Under the pieces are notes generated by a model that was not told where the DNA came from, searched no databases, and saw nothing but the letters and a program-made list of their open reading frames with translations. Both the position numbers and the translations under genes were made by a program. This document shows, piece after piece, positions 42,601 to 50,665 of a stretch of DNA of 64,000 nt; position 1 is the stretch's first letter; each line of letters begins with the position of its first letter. The DNA is from JACMQX01 sp040385105 (GTDB lineage: Bacteria > Pseudomonadota > Gammaproteobacteria > Burkholderiales > Burkholderiaceae_C), in assembly GCA_040385105.1 (NCBI GenBank), contig JAZKHY010000004.1, forward strand, positions 248,001-312,000. Direction: 5' to 3'.

Positions 42601-42763
42601 GCGCCTGCTCTTTCGCCTTCTTGCGCTGGCTGGAGCTGAGCACCAGACCCCCAATGAGCAACGCACCATTGGCAATCACCGCCGCCCACGTCAATCCGGC
42701 GAAGGCGATTGCAGTGGTAGCCGGAATTGCGGCCGCGATCACCGCCGCGAGAAAGGTTGGCAT
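39635..42763 (-). CDS. tail tip protein J-like (host specificity)
   Basis: 1042 residues from the ATG at 42763. N-terminal hydrophobic segment (FLAAVIAAAIPATTAIAFAGLTWAAVIANGALLIGGLVL), then the long tail-protein body typical of lambda J: IEQVYLGDQAVTLDGEG, ARDLFDDLAQAMGGLWAYAGGELYMRAG and fibronectin-like repeats toward the end. It forms the tail tip that contacts the host. Four tandem 'DFWxxG' turns (DFWAIGGEDFWVRDNAADFWGGDDY) are an unusual local feature. Its start overlaps the NlpC-like gene by one base. Confidence 0.85.
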   Translation of the reverse strand: MPTFLAAVIAAAIPATTAIAFAGLTWAAVIANGALLIGGLVLSSSQRKKAKEQAREQANAAQVDRFATVVSSVMTRELVLGRVRKGGSVFFRGSTGEYKSTFLMGQALAGHLCDGIEQVYLGDQAVTLDGEGNVLDEPYNQMRKVPTSKPWPGFDLSVELDYDPVPGSVGVWIVAAPDSGNSDMPISFSLSGRTVTITEDPAVLINGPVVLYQRYETNSMVRVWWELGDPNAPADARAMELFPSLWTAAHRGIGVAKLWTEFKYNENAFPNGLPLVTVRMRGAHVYDPRTSLTVFSENPALHLRHVYQHASFGKASATAAEDARVIAAANACDTSTNYVVSGVTTTRALYTSAIVAPYGAAARDLFDDLAQAMGGLWAYAGGELYMRAGVFTASVRSFTGADFAVITRTGESERQNPISITPHRERARKVNTVDLRIWDAAQDYKMAPITPVSSPALVARDGGKALTDGEMVLPAVTFAPQAQHIAGILLRDGRDPMIVRLPFKLRAYAIEVFDTISLTRPRNGWVSKLFMVMAREWDASNGVVWLTLKETTAAIFTPDAAFLPQGYASNSALPKPWDIHPPVLSASRIYSGTNELVPQAGGGWLEVVRVTWDALLDQSIVRAGQIEIEWVRVGSSGGAIVSVEGAATEVRLIGPTGGTAILVRARSRNSVAVSDWSVQVSHPVLGKTQAPSDVMGVSAAQDRVFFNLVSDKDVVAGGGYEVRAVPGDVGQWALGTPLQQGLTSASPFFYPQPLYGIQTVMVAAVDSSGNAGVHGSSTVDFGTPDLLNIVDAYDFRAADWPGFIANGTISAGDIVADANPAVDFWAIGGEDFWVRDNAADFWGGDDYLPMTYQFTYVPPYSGGTLTLEREAVGSRITLQYRIDGGTLGDFWVGPAGDPLDFWGGTDDFWGGYEAWATWPEAVTTVAARGITWLLTVDGGPQQGGVQLGIASLSMLDAPQRFTAIAVAPGGTYCDPALGTPPREWITLETAQVTPKNEPGSTAVTGRVLSYDLALGPRIELLDATGTPTSGVAIVNIIGTSES

Positions 42764-43161
42764 CAGCCCACCCTCCACGCCATGACAGCGTCTTGAATTC
42801 CCGCCGCAACCATTCCCCGAGGCCCCGGCCCCAGCACGACAGAGCCATTGCAAACGCCCAGCGCCAACCGCTTGCCGACTCGAATCAGAACCACGTCGCC
42901 GACGCCGGCCATCAACGCGGCAATGGGCGCACCCAATGCCTGCGTGGCGATGGATTCCAGCCCACCATGCACACGCTGCGCCTTGATCGCTTCCCGCGCC
43001 GTCAACAGGCCGCGCAGATGCGGCAAATGGCGCACGCCAGTCAGGGCCTCCACCGCAGCCGCAGCGAAGGTCGCGCAGTCGTTCACACCCCAGGCGAAGG
43101 GCATGGCTTCGCGCTCCGCTGCGAATTTCTCGAAGCGGAGCTGCCAGTCATGCAACCTCAT
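42763..43161 (-). CDS. NlpC/P60-like tail protein (DUF6950 type)
   Basis: 132 residues. The motif FAWGVNDCATFAAAAVEALTGV carries the catalytic Cys and following helix of NlpC/P60 peptidases, and later ALMAGVGDVVLIRVGKRLALGVCNGSVV could carry the His region. In lambda-like phages the gene before J (K) encodes such a peptidase that opens peptidoglycan for DNA entry. Overlaps its neighbours by 1 and 4 bases. Confidence 0.75.
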   Translation of the reverse strand: MRLHDWQLRFEKFAAEREAMPFAWGVNDCATFAAAAVEALTGVRHLPHLRGLLTAREAIKAQRVHGGLESIATQALGAPIAALMAGVGDVVLIRVGKRLALGVCNGSVVLGPGPRGMVAAGIQDAVMAWRVG

Positions 43162-43733
43162 TTGAAGTACCAGGCCCTTTCCGGCCAGACGACAGGCTTG
43201 TCGGCCTGATCGACCACGTATTCGAAGCAGCGGTCGCCCGGGTGGAGCACCTGCTGGTCAGCATCGCTGTAGCTGCTCGGGTTACCGCGCAAGAGATCCA
43301 CGCCTTTATGCTCAGCCGTCAACCGTACAGACGACTGCACGCCGTCTTCGACGATGATCATCGTGTCGCCGTAACCAGCCCAATCCGGCTGAACATCGAG
43401 GATCTGCAGCGTGCCGCCGTCCATGATGGCCGTGAACACATTGATAGGCGCATCCTGAACCTGGTCGGCATCGTCCAGGGCCAGGGCCATCAGCGCGTCG
43501 TCTACCCCGCCGATCTCAAACTCCATGCCCTGCAGCTCACCCGGCTTGTCCACCACGGCCGCGACGGCGCCCAGCCCGGCCGCGCCACGGTAGTCAACGC
43601 CTCCGTACGGAATGGTCCACGTGCCAGCGTTGAACCCCTGCGTGCCGCTCGGCCATGCGAGCTTGATGAACTGCACAAACGCGGCCTTGCCGGAGGCAAG
43701 CGCATTTTCAACGGTCGGGGAGAGGATGCGCAT
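43158..43733 (-). CDS. minor tail protein, DUF2163/BR0599-like
   Basis: 191 residues: AFVQFIKLAWPSGTQGFNAGTWTIPYGGVDYRGAAGLGAVAAVVDKPGELQGMEFEIGGV at the start is the typical beginning of the baseplate-like hub protein in siphophages; TAEHKGVDLLRGNPSSYSDADQQVLHPGDRCFEYV ends it. Role in the tail tip, made before the NlpC and J proteins. One base overlap with the upstream gene. Confidence 0.7.
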   Translation of the reverse strand: MRILSPTVENALASGKAAFVQFIKLAWPSGTQGFNAGTWTIPYGGVDYRGAAGLGAVAAVVDKPGELQGMEFEIGGVDDALMALALDDADQVQDAPINVFTAIMDGGTLQILDVQPDWAGYGDTMIIVEDGVQSSVRLTAEHKGVDLLRGNPSSYSDADQQVLHPGDRCFEYVVDQADKPVVWPERAWYFK

Positions 43734-44329
43734 CAGATCTTCTCCCCAAAGCGCAGCGAAAGCTCATCCGCATAACCCGGCTTGTAGCCCACGCCACTGC
43801 TGGACAGCTTGCGGAAGTTCGCCGTCGGCTTGTTCCAGGCGACTGCCACGCCGCCAGCCTGGGCGACTCGCAGCCGATTAACGATGTTGACCGACATCAG
43901 GCCAGCGCCGTCTGCCGTGACGTCGTCCTGGACCATCAGGAGCAAACTGCCAGGCAAACCTATCATGTCGCCGGCCAGCAGAGTCGCGCCGGCAGTGGTC
44001 TGGATTGGGATGACGCCCGCCCCCTGCAGCACCGATGCCGACAAGGTCGGAGATCCGCGCATGGTGCCGCGCGGTACCGGGCGCATGAAATGCCACGCCG
44101 CGATCCAGTTTGTCTGCTCCCGGAACGACGCGTCAAACGCTTCGACGGCAGCACCCTGCTCCTGAGTCCGGACGGGCAACACAACTTCCAGAAGCCAACG
44201 GTCATTGAACATGTCAATGGCCTGCTCACTCATGTCGTCTGCCGAAGCATTGACCCGCTGGTTTGCCTTTGGCGTCAACTTGCAGGATGTCGGGCGCAGC
44301 GCGGTTGGCCACGTACCAATGAGGCTCAT
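43733..44329 (-). CDS. minor tail protein
   Basis: 198 residues with repeated short beta segments: RWLLEVVLPVRTQEQGAAVEAFDASFREQTNWIAAWHFMRPVPRGTM, then LLAGDMIGLPGSLLLMVQDDVTADGAGLMSVNIV. A tail-tip or distal tail protein is likely from its place between the tape measure and the hub gene. Overlaps the tape measure start by four bases. Confidence 0.6.
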   Translation of the reverse strand: MSLIGTWPTALRPTSCKLTPKANQRVNASADDMSEQAIDMFNDRWLLEVVLPVRTQEQGAAVEAFDASFREQTNWIAAWHFMRPVPRGTMRGSPTLSASVLQGAGVIPIQTTAGATLLAGDMIGLPGSLLLMVQDDVTADGAGLMSVNIVNRLRVAQAGGVAVAWNKPTANFRKLSSSGVGYKPGYADELSLRFGEKI

Positions 44330-47172
44330 GAGTACGTCTCCCGCCGGCGCACAGCGTGAACAATGCGCGCCTCGCTGGCCCGCAGCTCGCCGCGCACCTG
44401 CTCCATGCTGGCCACATCGCCCAGCGTCAGGTTCTGGACGATGGTGATATTGCCGCCCAGCTCATCGTTCGCAACGACGCGACCAGACTCCGACGGAACG
44501 AATACTTCGCGGCCCAACTCGCCGACCAGGTAGGGGCGGCCACGCTGTACTGGCCCACCCTCGGCCCGGGCACCAGCGAGTGCGGCAGTGGAGTTGTAGT
44601 CACCGAAGCCGCTGGCGCCAGCAAGCAGCGCCTCAGGCCCGCTACCGAAGACGCCTTCAAGGACACCGAGCAGGCCCTGCGACAGCGGGCCGGTGATGTA
44701 CTTCTGCACCGCGATCCGCGCAAGATCCGCGATGATCGAATTCACCAGCCCGGTGACGCTCAACTTACCCGTAGTCACAAACTGGACCAGCGCATCCTCC
44801 ATCCCGCGGAACGCATTCGTGACAGCCTTCTCCGCCATCGCAAACACGTTCTGCGATTCATCGAAGTAGTTGCGCAGAGCCTCGCCGGCGCCGAGTGACC
44901 AGTTGCTCTGGCTTTCAACCAGGCGCGCGTAGTACTCGGTGTAAGACGCCAGCGAGCGCGTTTGAAATTCCGCGATGATCCCTAGCCGCTGTTCGTACTG
45001 GGCTTTCGCATCGACCGTGAACTTGCCTTCCAGCTCCAGCTGGGCCTTTTGATTCTCCAGCTCACGGCGCTGCGACGTGTAGCGGTCATCGATCTGGTTC
45101 AGGCCCGCATTCAGATTGCGTGTGCGGTTGCCTTGGCCGATGCCGGCCAGGTCGCGGTTCTGCTGGCGCTCCAGGCCGTCGTAGTACTCCTGCGCAGCCT
45201 GACGGGCCGACAGGTAGGCGAGGCCCAGGCGCTTGGCAGCGGCCTCCTGCTGATTGAGCAGGATCTCCTGTTTCGCAGTGGCGTCGGCGCCGACGATCGC
45301 CAGCTTCGCCTTTGCGTCGGCGATTTTCTTGGCGTTGTCCAGTGCGTCGGCGCCGGTGAGCTTTTCTTGCTCCAGGCGCGCGATCTCCTGCTGCAGCGCG
45401 CTTTTCTTGGCATCGGACTCCAGGTTGAGAAACGCCAGCTTTGAGGCGTAGTACTCGGAATCACTGAGCAGGCCGGCAGCGCGCACCGACTCGACTATCT
45501 TTTCGGCGTTCGTGTAGGTGTTCAGCAGCTGGTCGCTGGCGGCCTTGATGGTCTCGATGTCCAGGCCGAGCTGGGACTTATCGAGGCGCTTGGCCGTGCT
45601 GACGGCGCCCTTGTCCTCATACTTTTTCTTGATATCGGCGATGCGCGAGTTGAGATCCGCTTGCTTGAGCAGGCCGGCCGCGATCAGGGCCTGGCCCTCG
45701 ATCGTCGCCTTGCGGATCGCCTCGTCGCGCTTTGCGGCCTTGGTCTTGAATTCGTCGCCGTCCTTTTCAAACGCGATGAGCAGTTCAGTGTTGCGCGCAC
45801 GCTCCCCCTCCGCCTTCGCGGTCTTGCCTTGCTCGCCATTCAGGCGCTCCAACAGCCCGATCTGGGCGCGCAACGCCGCATTGCCCTTGGCGAACGCATC
45901 CGCTGTACCGGCGTTGAGTGGGCCGCGCTGCTCGCGATCGGCAAGCTGCTTTTTGAGCGAGTCGAGCTGCTCAGATCCGGACTGCGACCGGCCTACGTTG
46001 AGCATCGCGTCCCATGCTTTTGAGGCAGCCTTCGCGATGGCGTTCCAGCTGATCTGAACAGCGCCGAGGTTCTCGGTGATCTGCTTCGAACGAGTTGCCA
46101 TGACGTCCGCGTAGGCGCCTTGCGCGGCCCGGGCCGCGTCCGTTGCCCTACCCTGCTCGGTCAGCGCCTTGATGTGCTCATAGCTCGCAGCTGTCAGGAA
46201 ATGGATCTGCTCATTCAGCTTTATGGAAGCCGCAAGTGGCGCACGCTCCAGCTCGGTAAAAATTTCTGCCGTCTTGGCGATCGATTGACCAGTGGCTTTC
46301 TCCACATTCAGGGCAACCTCGGCAAACCGCTGCAGTTGCTCCTGGCCAACCGCACCAGTCTGGGTTATGGCCGCGACAGCAGCTGCGGCCTGGCGCTGGG
46401 TAAAGCCTGCTTGCTCACCCAAGCTTCGCGCCATGTCAGAGAGTTGGCTTGACGTTGTGCCGGCGGCATTCCCCGAAAGGATCATCGCGCGGGTGAACGC
46501 ATCAGCTTCTTTGCTGCCCTGATAGTAGGCGAGGCCGACTACCGCGACCGCAGCGGCCACCAATGTCAGCGGCGAGATCAACCCCATGAGGTAGCCGCCG
46601 AGGGCGCGCGCAGCCGGGCCAATGCCGCCGAACATGTCTTTCAACTGCCCGCCTTGTTGCAGGAACACAGTGATCGGCGCTTGACCGCCTTGCAAACTGG
46701 TGACGATATCGGTGAACTGTGCCGGCACGCCGCGCATGGCGGCAGCGGTGGCTCGCGCGGACATGCCCACCTGCGCGATTGCAGGCGCAACGACAGCCGC
46801 CGTCTGGGCGGTTGCCCGCTGCTTGATGGACACCGCCTCAAGCTGGTCCAAGTACGGGCGGAGCGCCTCGGTGTCGACGCCGCGCTGCTTTGCGATCGCC
46901 TCGTAGTAGCCGGCGGTCCCGCGGCCACCCGCCTCCAGCGCCGCCGTGGTGCGCTGGATCGAGCCGACCAGGGCGCGCGTGTTCTTGTCGACCTTCACGG
47001 CAGCGGTGTCGCTGCTTTTCCCGATCGTGTCGATCCCCTCGGACGCCTGCTTGCCCGTCGCGGCCGCGGTCGCGCCCAGGTCAGCCAGTGACTTCTTCGC
47101 CTTGACGACACCGGACTCGACGCCAGAGGCGTCGGCCGAGATCTGCAACTGCGCTTTCAGGTCTGCGGACAT
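44326..47172 (-). CDS. tail tape measure protein
   Basis: 948 residues, mostly helical. An N-terminal coiled-coil part has a pore-like hydrophobic segment (LGGYLMGLISPLTLVAAAVAVVGLAYY). The C-terminal section ALRNYFDESQNVFAMAEKAVTNAFRGMEDALVQFVTTGKLSVTGLVNSIIADLARIAVQKYITGPL matches the lambda tape-measure C-terminal domain. It sets tail length and acts in DNA ejection. By length it predicts a tail of roughly 140 nm if about 0.15 nm per residue holds. Confidence 0.88.
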   Translation of the reverse strand: MSADLKAQLQISADASGVESGVVKAKKSLADLGATAAATGKQASEGIDTIGKSSDTAAVKVDKNTRALVGSIQRTTAALEAGGRGTAGYYEAIAKQRGVDTEALRPYLDQLEAVSIKQRATAQTAAVVAPAIAQVGMSARATAAAMRGVPAQFTDIVTSLQGGQAPITVFLQQGGQLKDMFGGIGPAARALGGYLMGLISPLTLVAAAVAVVGLAYYQGSKEADAFTRAMILSGNAAGTTSSQLSDMARSLGEQAGFTQRQAAAAVAAITQTGAVGQEQLQRFAEVALNVEKATGQSIAKTAEIFTELERAPLAASIKLNEQIHFLTAASYEHIKALTEQGRATDAARAAQGAYADVMATRSKQITENLGAVQISWNAIAKAASKAWDAMLNVGRSQSGSEQLDSLKKQLADREQRGPLNAGTADAFAKGNAALRAQIGLLERLNGEQGKTAKAEGERARNTELLIAFEKDGDEFKTKAAKRDEAIRKATIEGQALIAAGLLKQADLNSRIADIKKKYEDKGAVSTAKRLDKSQLGLDIETIKAASDQLLNTYTNAEKIVESVRAAGLLSDSEYYASKLAFLNLESDAKKSALQQEIARLEQEKLTGADALDNAKKIADAKAKLAIVGADATAKQEILLNQQEAAAKRLGLAYLSARQAAQEYYDGLERQQNRDLAGIGQGNRTRNLNAGLNQIDDRYTSQRRELENQKAQLELEGKFTVDAKAQYEQRLGIIAEFQTRSLASYTEYYARLVESQSNWSLGAGEALRNYFDESQNVFAMAEKAVTNAFRGMEDALVQFVTTGKLSVTGLVNSIIADLARIAVQKYITGPLSQGLLGVLEGVFGSGPEALLAGASGFGDYNSTAALAGARAEGGPVQRGRPYLVGELGREVFVPSESGRVVANDELGGNITIVQNLTLGDVASMEQVRGELRASEARIVHAVRRRETYS

Positions 47173-47182
47173 GTGGGTTTAC

Positions 47183-47502
47183 TCAGGTCTTTTTCTTGTG
47201 CATGTGCGCCAGGCCGGCGTCTTCCATGACGCGAAGGTCATCGAAGACGTCAGCCCAGGCGCTGCGCGGAATGTCTATCAGGCGGAGTACTGTTGGCAGC
47301 ACGCCGTAGTCCAGGCCGGTGCGAGCACCGAACCCTGTCGTTCGCCACTGAGTGGCCATGGCCATGAACGCATTGACCGCATCCAAGTTGCCGGGCAGCA
47401 CTTCGACAGGCGACCCGCTCGCCTCCTCCACCGTGAGGCCCCAGACCGCCGCTTCAGCGGCGTCCGGGGGCGGTGTACAGAGCGCGACGGCCGCCTGCTT
47501 CA
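47183..47502 (-). CDS. tail chaperone T-like extension, DUF1799 (frameshift product)
   Basis: The frame continues from codon LKQAAVALCTPPP through VEEASGSPVEVLPGNLDAVNAF and ends HMHKKKT; only its last 82 codons have an internal start (GTG at 47431). The DUF1799 signature is present. It is best read as the T half of a lambda G-GT pair, made by a -1 frameshift from the gene at 47500-47817 (see slippery site), giving a fusion of about 210 residues. Start given as the first codon after the slip. Confidence 0.7.
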
Positions 47503-47817
47503 GTTTTTTTCGCGGACCTTCGTGTGCTCTTCGATATAGCGATTGAAGACCACGCCGCCAGCGGCGATGTAGTTCTGCAGCAGCGTCTCGATGCTTTCAC
47601 GGTTGAACGGGTCTTCGAGATCCCAGCCCGACGCCATTTCAAGCATCGTCTCGACCTCGTCGCGGCCCGGCACCGCAGCGGCCTTGATGAACTTGTCCAG
47701 ATCATCACGCTTGCGGTGTTTGAACTGGAACTCGATGTCGCCCGTCGCGCCGCCATGCAGAGGCACCTCGACAACCGCCTTGAACACGGCAGCCGCCGTA
47801 AGAGTCAGCTTAGCCAT
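47500..47817 (-). CDS. tail assembly chaperone G-like
   Basis: 105 residues: KLTLTAAAVFKAVVEVPLHGGATGDIEFQFKHRKRDDLDKFI, then SGWDLEDPFNRESIETLLQNYIAAGGVVFNRYIEEHTKVREKN. Size, position between tail tube and tape measure, and the slippery end all fit lambda gpG. It helps assemble the tape measure in the tail tube. Confidence 0.8.
   Translation of the reverse strand: MAKLTLTAAAVFKAVVEVPLHGGATGDIEFQFKHRKRDDLDKFIKAAAVPGRDEVETMLEMASGWDLEDPFNRESIETLLQNYIAAGGVVFNRYIEEHTKVREKN
47503..47509 (-). promoter_or_regulatory. programmed -1 frameshift slippery heptamer
   Basis: On the minus strand the end of the tail chaperone frame reads GAA AAA AAC TGA. A-AAA-AAC is a canonical X-XXY-YYZ slippery heptamer, directly before the zero-frame stop. 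Slipping back one base continues as CTG AAG CAG into the DUF1799 frame. Lambda-like phages use this to make the G-T fusion chaperone at low level. Confidence 0.75.
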
Positions 47818-47820
47818 GGC

Positions 47821-48462
47821 TTAGTAGCGCGTGACCGCAGCGATCAGCGACAGCGTCACCTCGACGGCCATGATCTCGTTTTGATTGAGCGTCGGCTGGC
47901 CCACAGTGATGAAGGCGTTGTAATAGAGCATGCCGCCGCCGGGCAGCGCGATACGCACTGCGCGCGCGACCTTGTCGTCGTTCGCCGCCTGCGCCAGGAT
48001 CTGGCCGGCGCTTGCCGGATCGTCACCGACGCTGAACTTGAGACCCTGCGCCGACTTGACGGTCGGAATGCGGAACTCGCTGTCGCTTTCCAGGAACTGG
48101 TAGGTCTGGAACTGCTGGTCGCCGCCTTCCGACGCAGAGCTGAGGATCTGCGCCAGCTGGGTCCAGGCGGTGATCGCGCGCACGGTGCCAACGCCGGCGC
48201 CGGCCGGATAGGCGGTGACCGAGGACGCGTTGATGCCAGCGAGCGTGACATCGTTGGTCGCGACGACGCTGGCCTTGGCGATGCGGCTGTTCAGCTTGCT
48301 CCAGCCGGAGGTCACCTCCAGGATGTCATTGACCACGATGCCGTGTGCAGGCGCCAGCGTGGCCACCGCCGGGTTGGCGCTGGTGATGGCCGACATGACC
48401 TTGGCTGCGCCGTAAGTGCTGGCGATGGAGACCACCGCGCCGTTGGGTACTTGGATCGTCAT
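47821..48462 (-). CDS. major tail tube protein
   Basis: 213 residues: TIQVPNGAVVSIASTYGAAKVMSAITSANPAVATLAPAHGIVVNDILEVTSGWSKLNSRIAKASVV at the start is an Ig-like or tube-protein beta region; the end is MLYYNAFITVGQPTLNQNEIMAVEVTLSLIAAVTRY. Position ahead of the chaperone/tape-measure genes supports the major tail protein. A strong terminator lies before its start, so its own promoter may boost it. Confidence 0.75.
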   Translation of the reverse strand: MTIQVPNGAVVSIASTYGAAKVMSAITSANPAVATLAPAHGIVVNDILEVTSGWSKLNSRIAKASVVATNDVTLAGINASSVTAYPAGAGVGTVRAITAWTQLAQILSSASEGGDQQFQTYQFLESDSEFRIPTVKSAQGLKFSVGDDPASAGQILAQAANDDKVARAVRIALPGGGMLYYNAFITVGQPTLNQNEIMAVEVTLSLIAAVTRY

Positions 48463-48503
48463 TTGGATTGCCTTTCAAAGTTGAAAACGCCCTGTCGGGC
48501 AAC

Positions 48504-48536
48504 AAAAAGCCGCGTGCAGACGTTTGCACGCGGCTT
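48504..48536 (-). terminator. intrinsic terminator between late head and tail genes
   Basis: A perfect 12-bp stem (AAGCCGCGTGCA with its complement, 6-base loop) followed on the minus strand by TTTTTG. It lies in the 100-bp gap before the tail tube gene. Late transcription would be attenuated here unless antitermination is active. It contains copy B of the dispersed 16-bp motif. Confidence 0.8.
48514..48529. repeat. dispersed 16-bp phage motif, copy B
   Basis: GTGCAGACGTTTGCAC, identical to copy A, forms the top of the terminator stem-loop at 48504-48536, in non-coding DNA. Confidence 0.75.
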
Positions 48537-48563
48537 GCTCGGGTCGGCCGGCTGGCCTGGTTC

Positions 48564-48920
48564 TTAGCGGTCGCTCCAGACACTGAAGTCTTGGCGCGAC
48601 CCCCGCAATTCGGTATCTGTTTCGTACAGATCAATGGCGGCGCCCAGCGGCTTCGCCTGGAAGGCCGGCGCCTCGGTCAGCACGCGCTCGACATCGAGGC
48701 TCAGCGCGATGGCCGTCTTGCGGTCCGTCGCCCAGACCGAGAGCTGGTACCGGCCGTTTTTCTTGGACGGCACCACACGCTCCACGAACTGCGGAGAGGT
48801 GCCGCCGACGCGCTGGTAGACGATGTAGGGCGTCGCGGTTCCCGGCTTGGCCACGTCCGGGAAGACGCGGCCTGACGTGAGCGCCGTCAACGCGTCGAAG
48901 AGGTCTTTTTCCACGGTCAT
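48564..48920 (-). CDS. DUF3168 tail completion protein
   Basis: 118 residues: MTVEKDLFDALTALTSGRVFPDVAKPGTATPYIVYQRVGG is the typical start of the tail-completion family; SKKNGRYQLSVWATDRKTAIALSLDVERVL follows. It joins the tail tube to the head in HK97-like siphophages. Four-base overlap with the upstream gene. Confidence 0.82.
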   Translation of the reverse strand: MTVEKDLFDALTALTSGRVFPDVAKPGTATPYIVYQRVGGTSPQFVERVVPSKKNGRYQLSVWATDRKTAIALSLDVERVLTEAPAFQAKPLGAAIDLYETDTELRGSRQDFSVWSDR

Positions 48921-49387
48921 GATGCGAGGGCCTTGATGGCTTCGTTCATGCGCTCGACGTACACGTTGCGCACGATCTGGAGGGACTCCGGCGCCCTGCT
49001 GTCAAACGCCGGCCGCAGGAACGGGTGCGCCGGCGCGTAGCTGGTGCCGTACTCGACCATGAAGCCGTAGGGCGCTTTTGTGTGGTTCCATGCGACGTGA
49101 TACGTCGCCCGCGTCTTGCCGCTGTTGTCTTTGGAAAACACCTGGTACAGCGAGTTGCGCAGGTTGCCTGGCGCGAAGTAGTACTTCACCCCTGTTTTCT
49201 TGGAGTCGCGGCCATAGAAGTAATGCGCGTGGTCGGACTCGGGGCAGCGCAGCCGCGTCTCGAAGTAGAGATCCTCTGCGCCGGCCTGGGCCGCCGGCCG
49301 CAGGGCCGCCTCAGAGGCCTCCTGCAGCGCGTCCAGGCCAGCGTAGGCGCTGGAGGCATCGAAGCCGATGGACATGCTCTCAGCCAT
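48917..49387 (-). CDS. HK97 gp10-like head-tail protein
   Basis: 156 residues from the ATG at 49387, which overlaps the stop of the head-closure gene (an ATG at 49375 is an alternative). ALRPAAQAGAEDLYFETRLRCPESDHAHYFYGRDSKKTGVKYYFAPGNLRNSLYQVFSKDN and KAPYGFMVEYGTSYAPAHPFLRPAFDSRA match the HK97-gp10 morphogenesis family. Confidence 0.8.
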   Translation of the reverse strand: MAESMSIGFDASSAYAGLDALQEASEAALRPAAQAGAEDLYFETRLRCPESDHAHYFYGRDSKKTGVKYYFAPGNLRNSLYQVFSKDNSGKTRATYHVAWNHTKAPYGFMVEYGTSYAPAHPFLRPAFDSRAPESLQIVRNVYVERMNEAIKALAS

Positions 49388-49709
49388 TGATGACCTCGCA
49401 CACCAGGTGCAGCCGGTCGCGGCGCTCTTCGTCGGGCAGCACCGCCTTGATCTCATAGATCACCGCGCCGTCATAGACGCGCATGGCCACAGACACATCC
49501 GTGCGCCGGCGAATGCGGATGCTGGCCGCGGTGACCGATGTTTCCTTGTCGCCGCGCAGGGCCTCTGAGCCGCTCTTGAAACGGACGTTTGCCCACACCG
49601 GCGCGATGTCGGACCACGTCTGCACCGGCTGGCCGATATCGTCCTGCCCGGCTGCCTGCGCTTTGATCGTGACGCGGCGGTTGAGCGAGCCGGCCTTCAG
49701 AGCAGCCAT
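49380..49709 (-). CDS. phage head closure protein
   Basis: 109 residues: AGSLNRRVTIKAQAAGQDDIGQPVQTWSDIAPVWANVRFKSGSEA and VYDGAVIYEIKAVLPDEERRDRLHLVCEVI match the head-closure (gp16/HK97 gp7-like) beta-barrel. It seals the DNA-filled head. It overlaps both neighbours. Confidence 0.82.
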   Translation of the reverse strand: MAALKAGSLNRRVTIKAQAAGQDDIGQPVQTWSDIAPVWANVRFKSGSEALRGDKETSVTAASIRIRRRTDVSVAMRVYDGAVIYEIKAVLPDEERRDRLHLVCEVING

Positions 49710-50290
49710 GTGCGGTACCGGTCCAGCATGTAGTCAACATGCTCGTTGCGCTCGATCTTCTCGCCAGCCGTCCATTGCTCGCGGTGCGCGAAGAGGGAGC
49801 CCACGCGCAGCTTGATCCAGGCCTTGATCAGCTCGGGAACACTCGCCGCATCGGCATAGCCGCATGAGAACAGGACCTGCACGGCCTCAAGCTGCGAGCG
49901 GGCACTCGGCCAGGATTGGCCGTAGGCGAGGGCAACCCGGGCGAGGTAGTCGCTGGCCTTTGCCAGCTGGTAAACGCTCGGGCTGAGCGTCGTGAGCGTG
50001 CCATCGTCGGCGCTCACGTACTTGATGTAGTCAACCGCCGTGATCGGAGGCCGCAGCAGGTCGATGGTTTGGCCCGGTACGCACACCGAGCCGGGGAAGG
50101 CATCCAGGGACAGCAGCCACTTCTGCGGCATGAGCGCCCTGCCCATGAGCTGCTCAGCATCCAGCACGGCCGCGCCGATCAGTGACGTGATCAGCGCGTC
50201 CTCATCGGAGCCATCGACCCGCAGGTGCAGCTTGGCTTCGACCAGGCTGACCGGCAGCGTGCCGGCGGCCGTGTGGAGCTGGAGCGTCAT
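49697..50290 (-). CDS. head-tail connector protein
   Basis: 197 residues: VSLVEAKLHLRVDGSDEDALITSLIGAAVLDAEQLMGRALMPQKWLLSLDAFPG and DYIKYVSADDGTLTTLSPSVYQL match the gp6-like connector family, helical with two halves. It lies under the portal in the head-tail joint. Confidence 0.82.
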   Translation of the reverse strand: MTLQLHTAAGTLPVSLVEAKLHLRVDGSDEDALITSLIGAAVLDAEQLMGRALMPQKWLLSLDAFPGSVCVPGQTIDLLRPPITAVDYIKYVSADDGTLTTLSPSVYQLAKASDYLARVALAYGQSWPSARSQLEAVQVLFSCGYADAASVPELIKAWIKLRVGSLFAHREQWTAGEKIERNEHVDYMLDRYRTWLL

Positions 50291-50293
50291 GGG

Positions 50294-50641
50294 TTACTCC
50301 GACGCCTTGTTCTGCTCAAGCGACATGGCATACGCCACGGCGGCCTTGGCGCCGTCGAGCGTGCCGCCGGACTCGCCCGCGTCCAGCTCGGCCGCGGTGA
50401 CCGTCACCACATCATTGGCCTTGCCGTGTGCGCAGTCGGTCAGCACACGCGCCCTGAAGGTCGCCGCCTTGCCCTTCCGCTCGGTTTTGCCGACGCCGGC
50501 GGCGTCGGCAGGTTTGGCCTGGCCGGCTGCGACCAGATCGTCGGCCTCAGGCTGGGGCACCTCGAAGGATGCGTCTTTGGCGATGGAAGCGCCGGCGGCG
50601 GTGGTCAGTGCCACCAGTGCGATCAGCATTACGGATTTCAT
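50294..50641 (-). CDS. small phage head protein, unknown
   Basis: 115 residues from the ATG at 50641. Starts MKSVMLIALVALTTAAGASIAKDASFEVPQPEADD, a hydrophobic start that could be a signal or a membrane segment, then TFRARVLTDCAHGKANDVVTVTAAELDAGESGGTLDGAKAAVAYAM. It sits between capsid and connector genes, where many phages have a short accessory head protein. Three bp from its neighbour. Confidence 0.55.
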   Translation of the reverse strand: MKSVMLIALVALTTAAGASIAKDASFEVPQPEADDLVAAGQAKPADAAGVGKTERKGKAATFRARVLTDCAHGKANDVVTVTAAELDAGESGGTLDGAKAAVAYAMSLEQNKASE

Positions 50642-50665
50642 CAATCTCTCCAATAGGGAAGTTGG

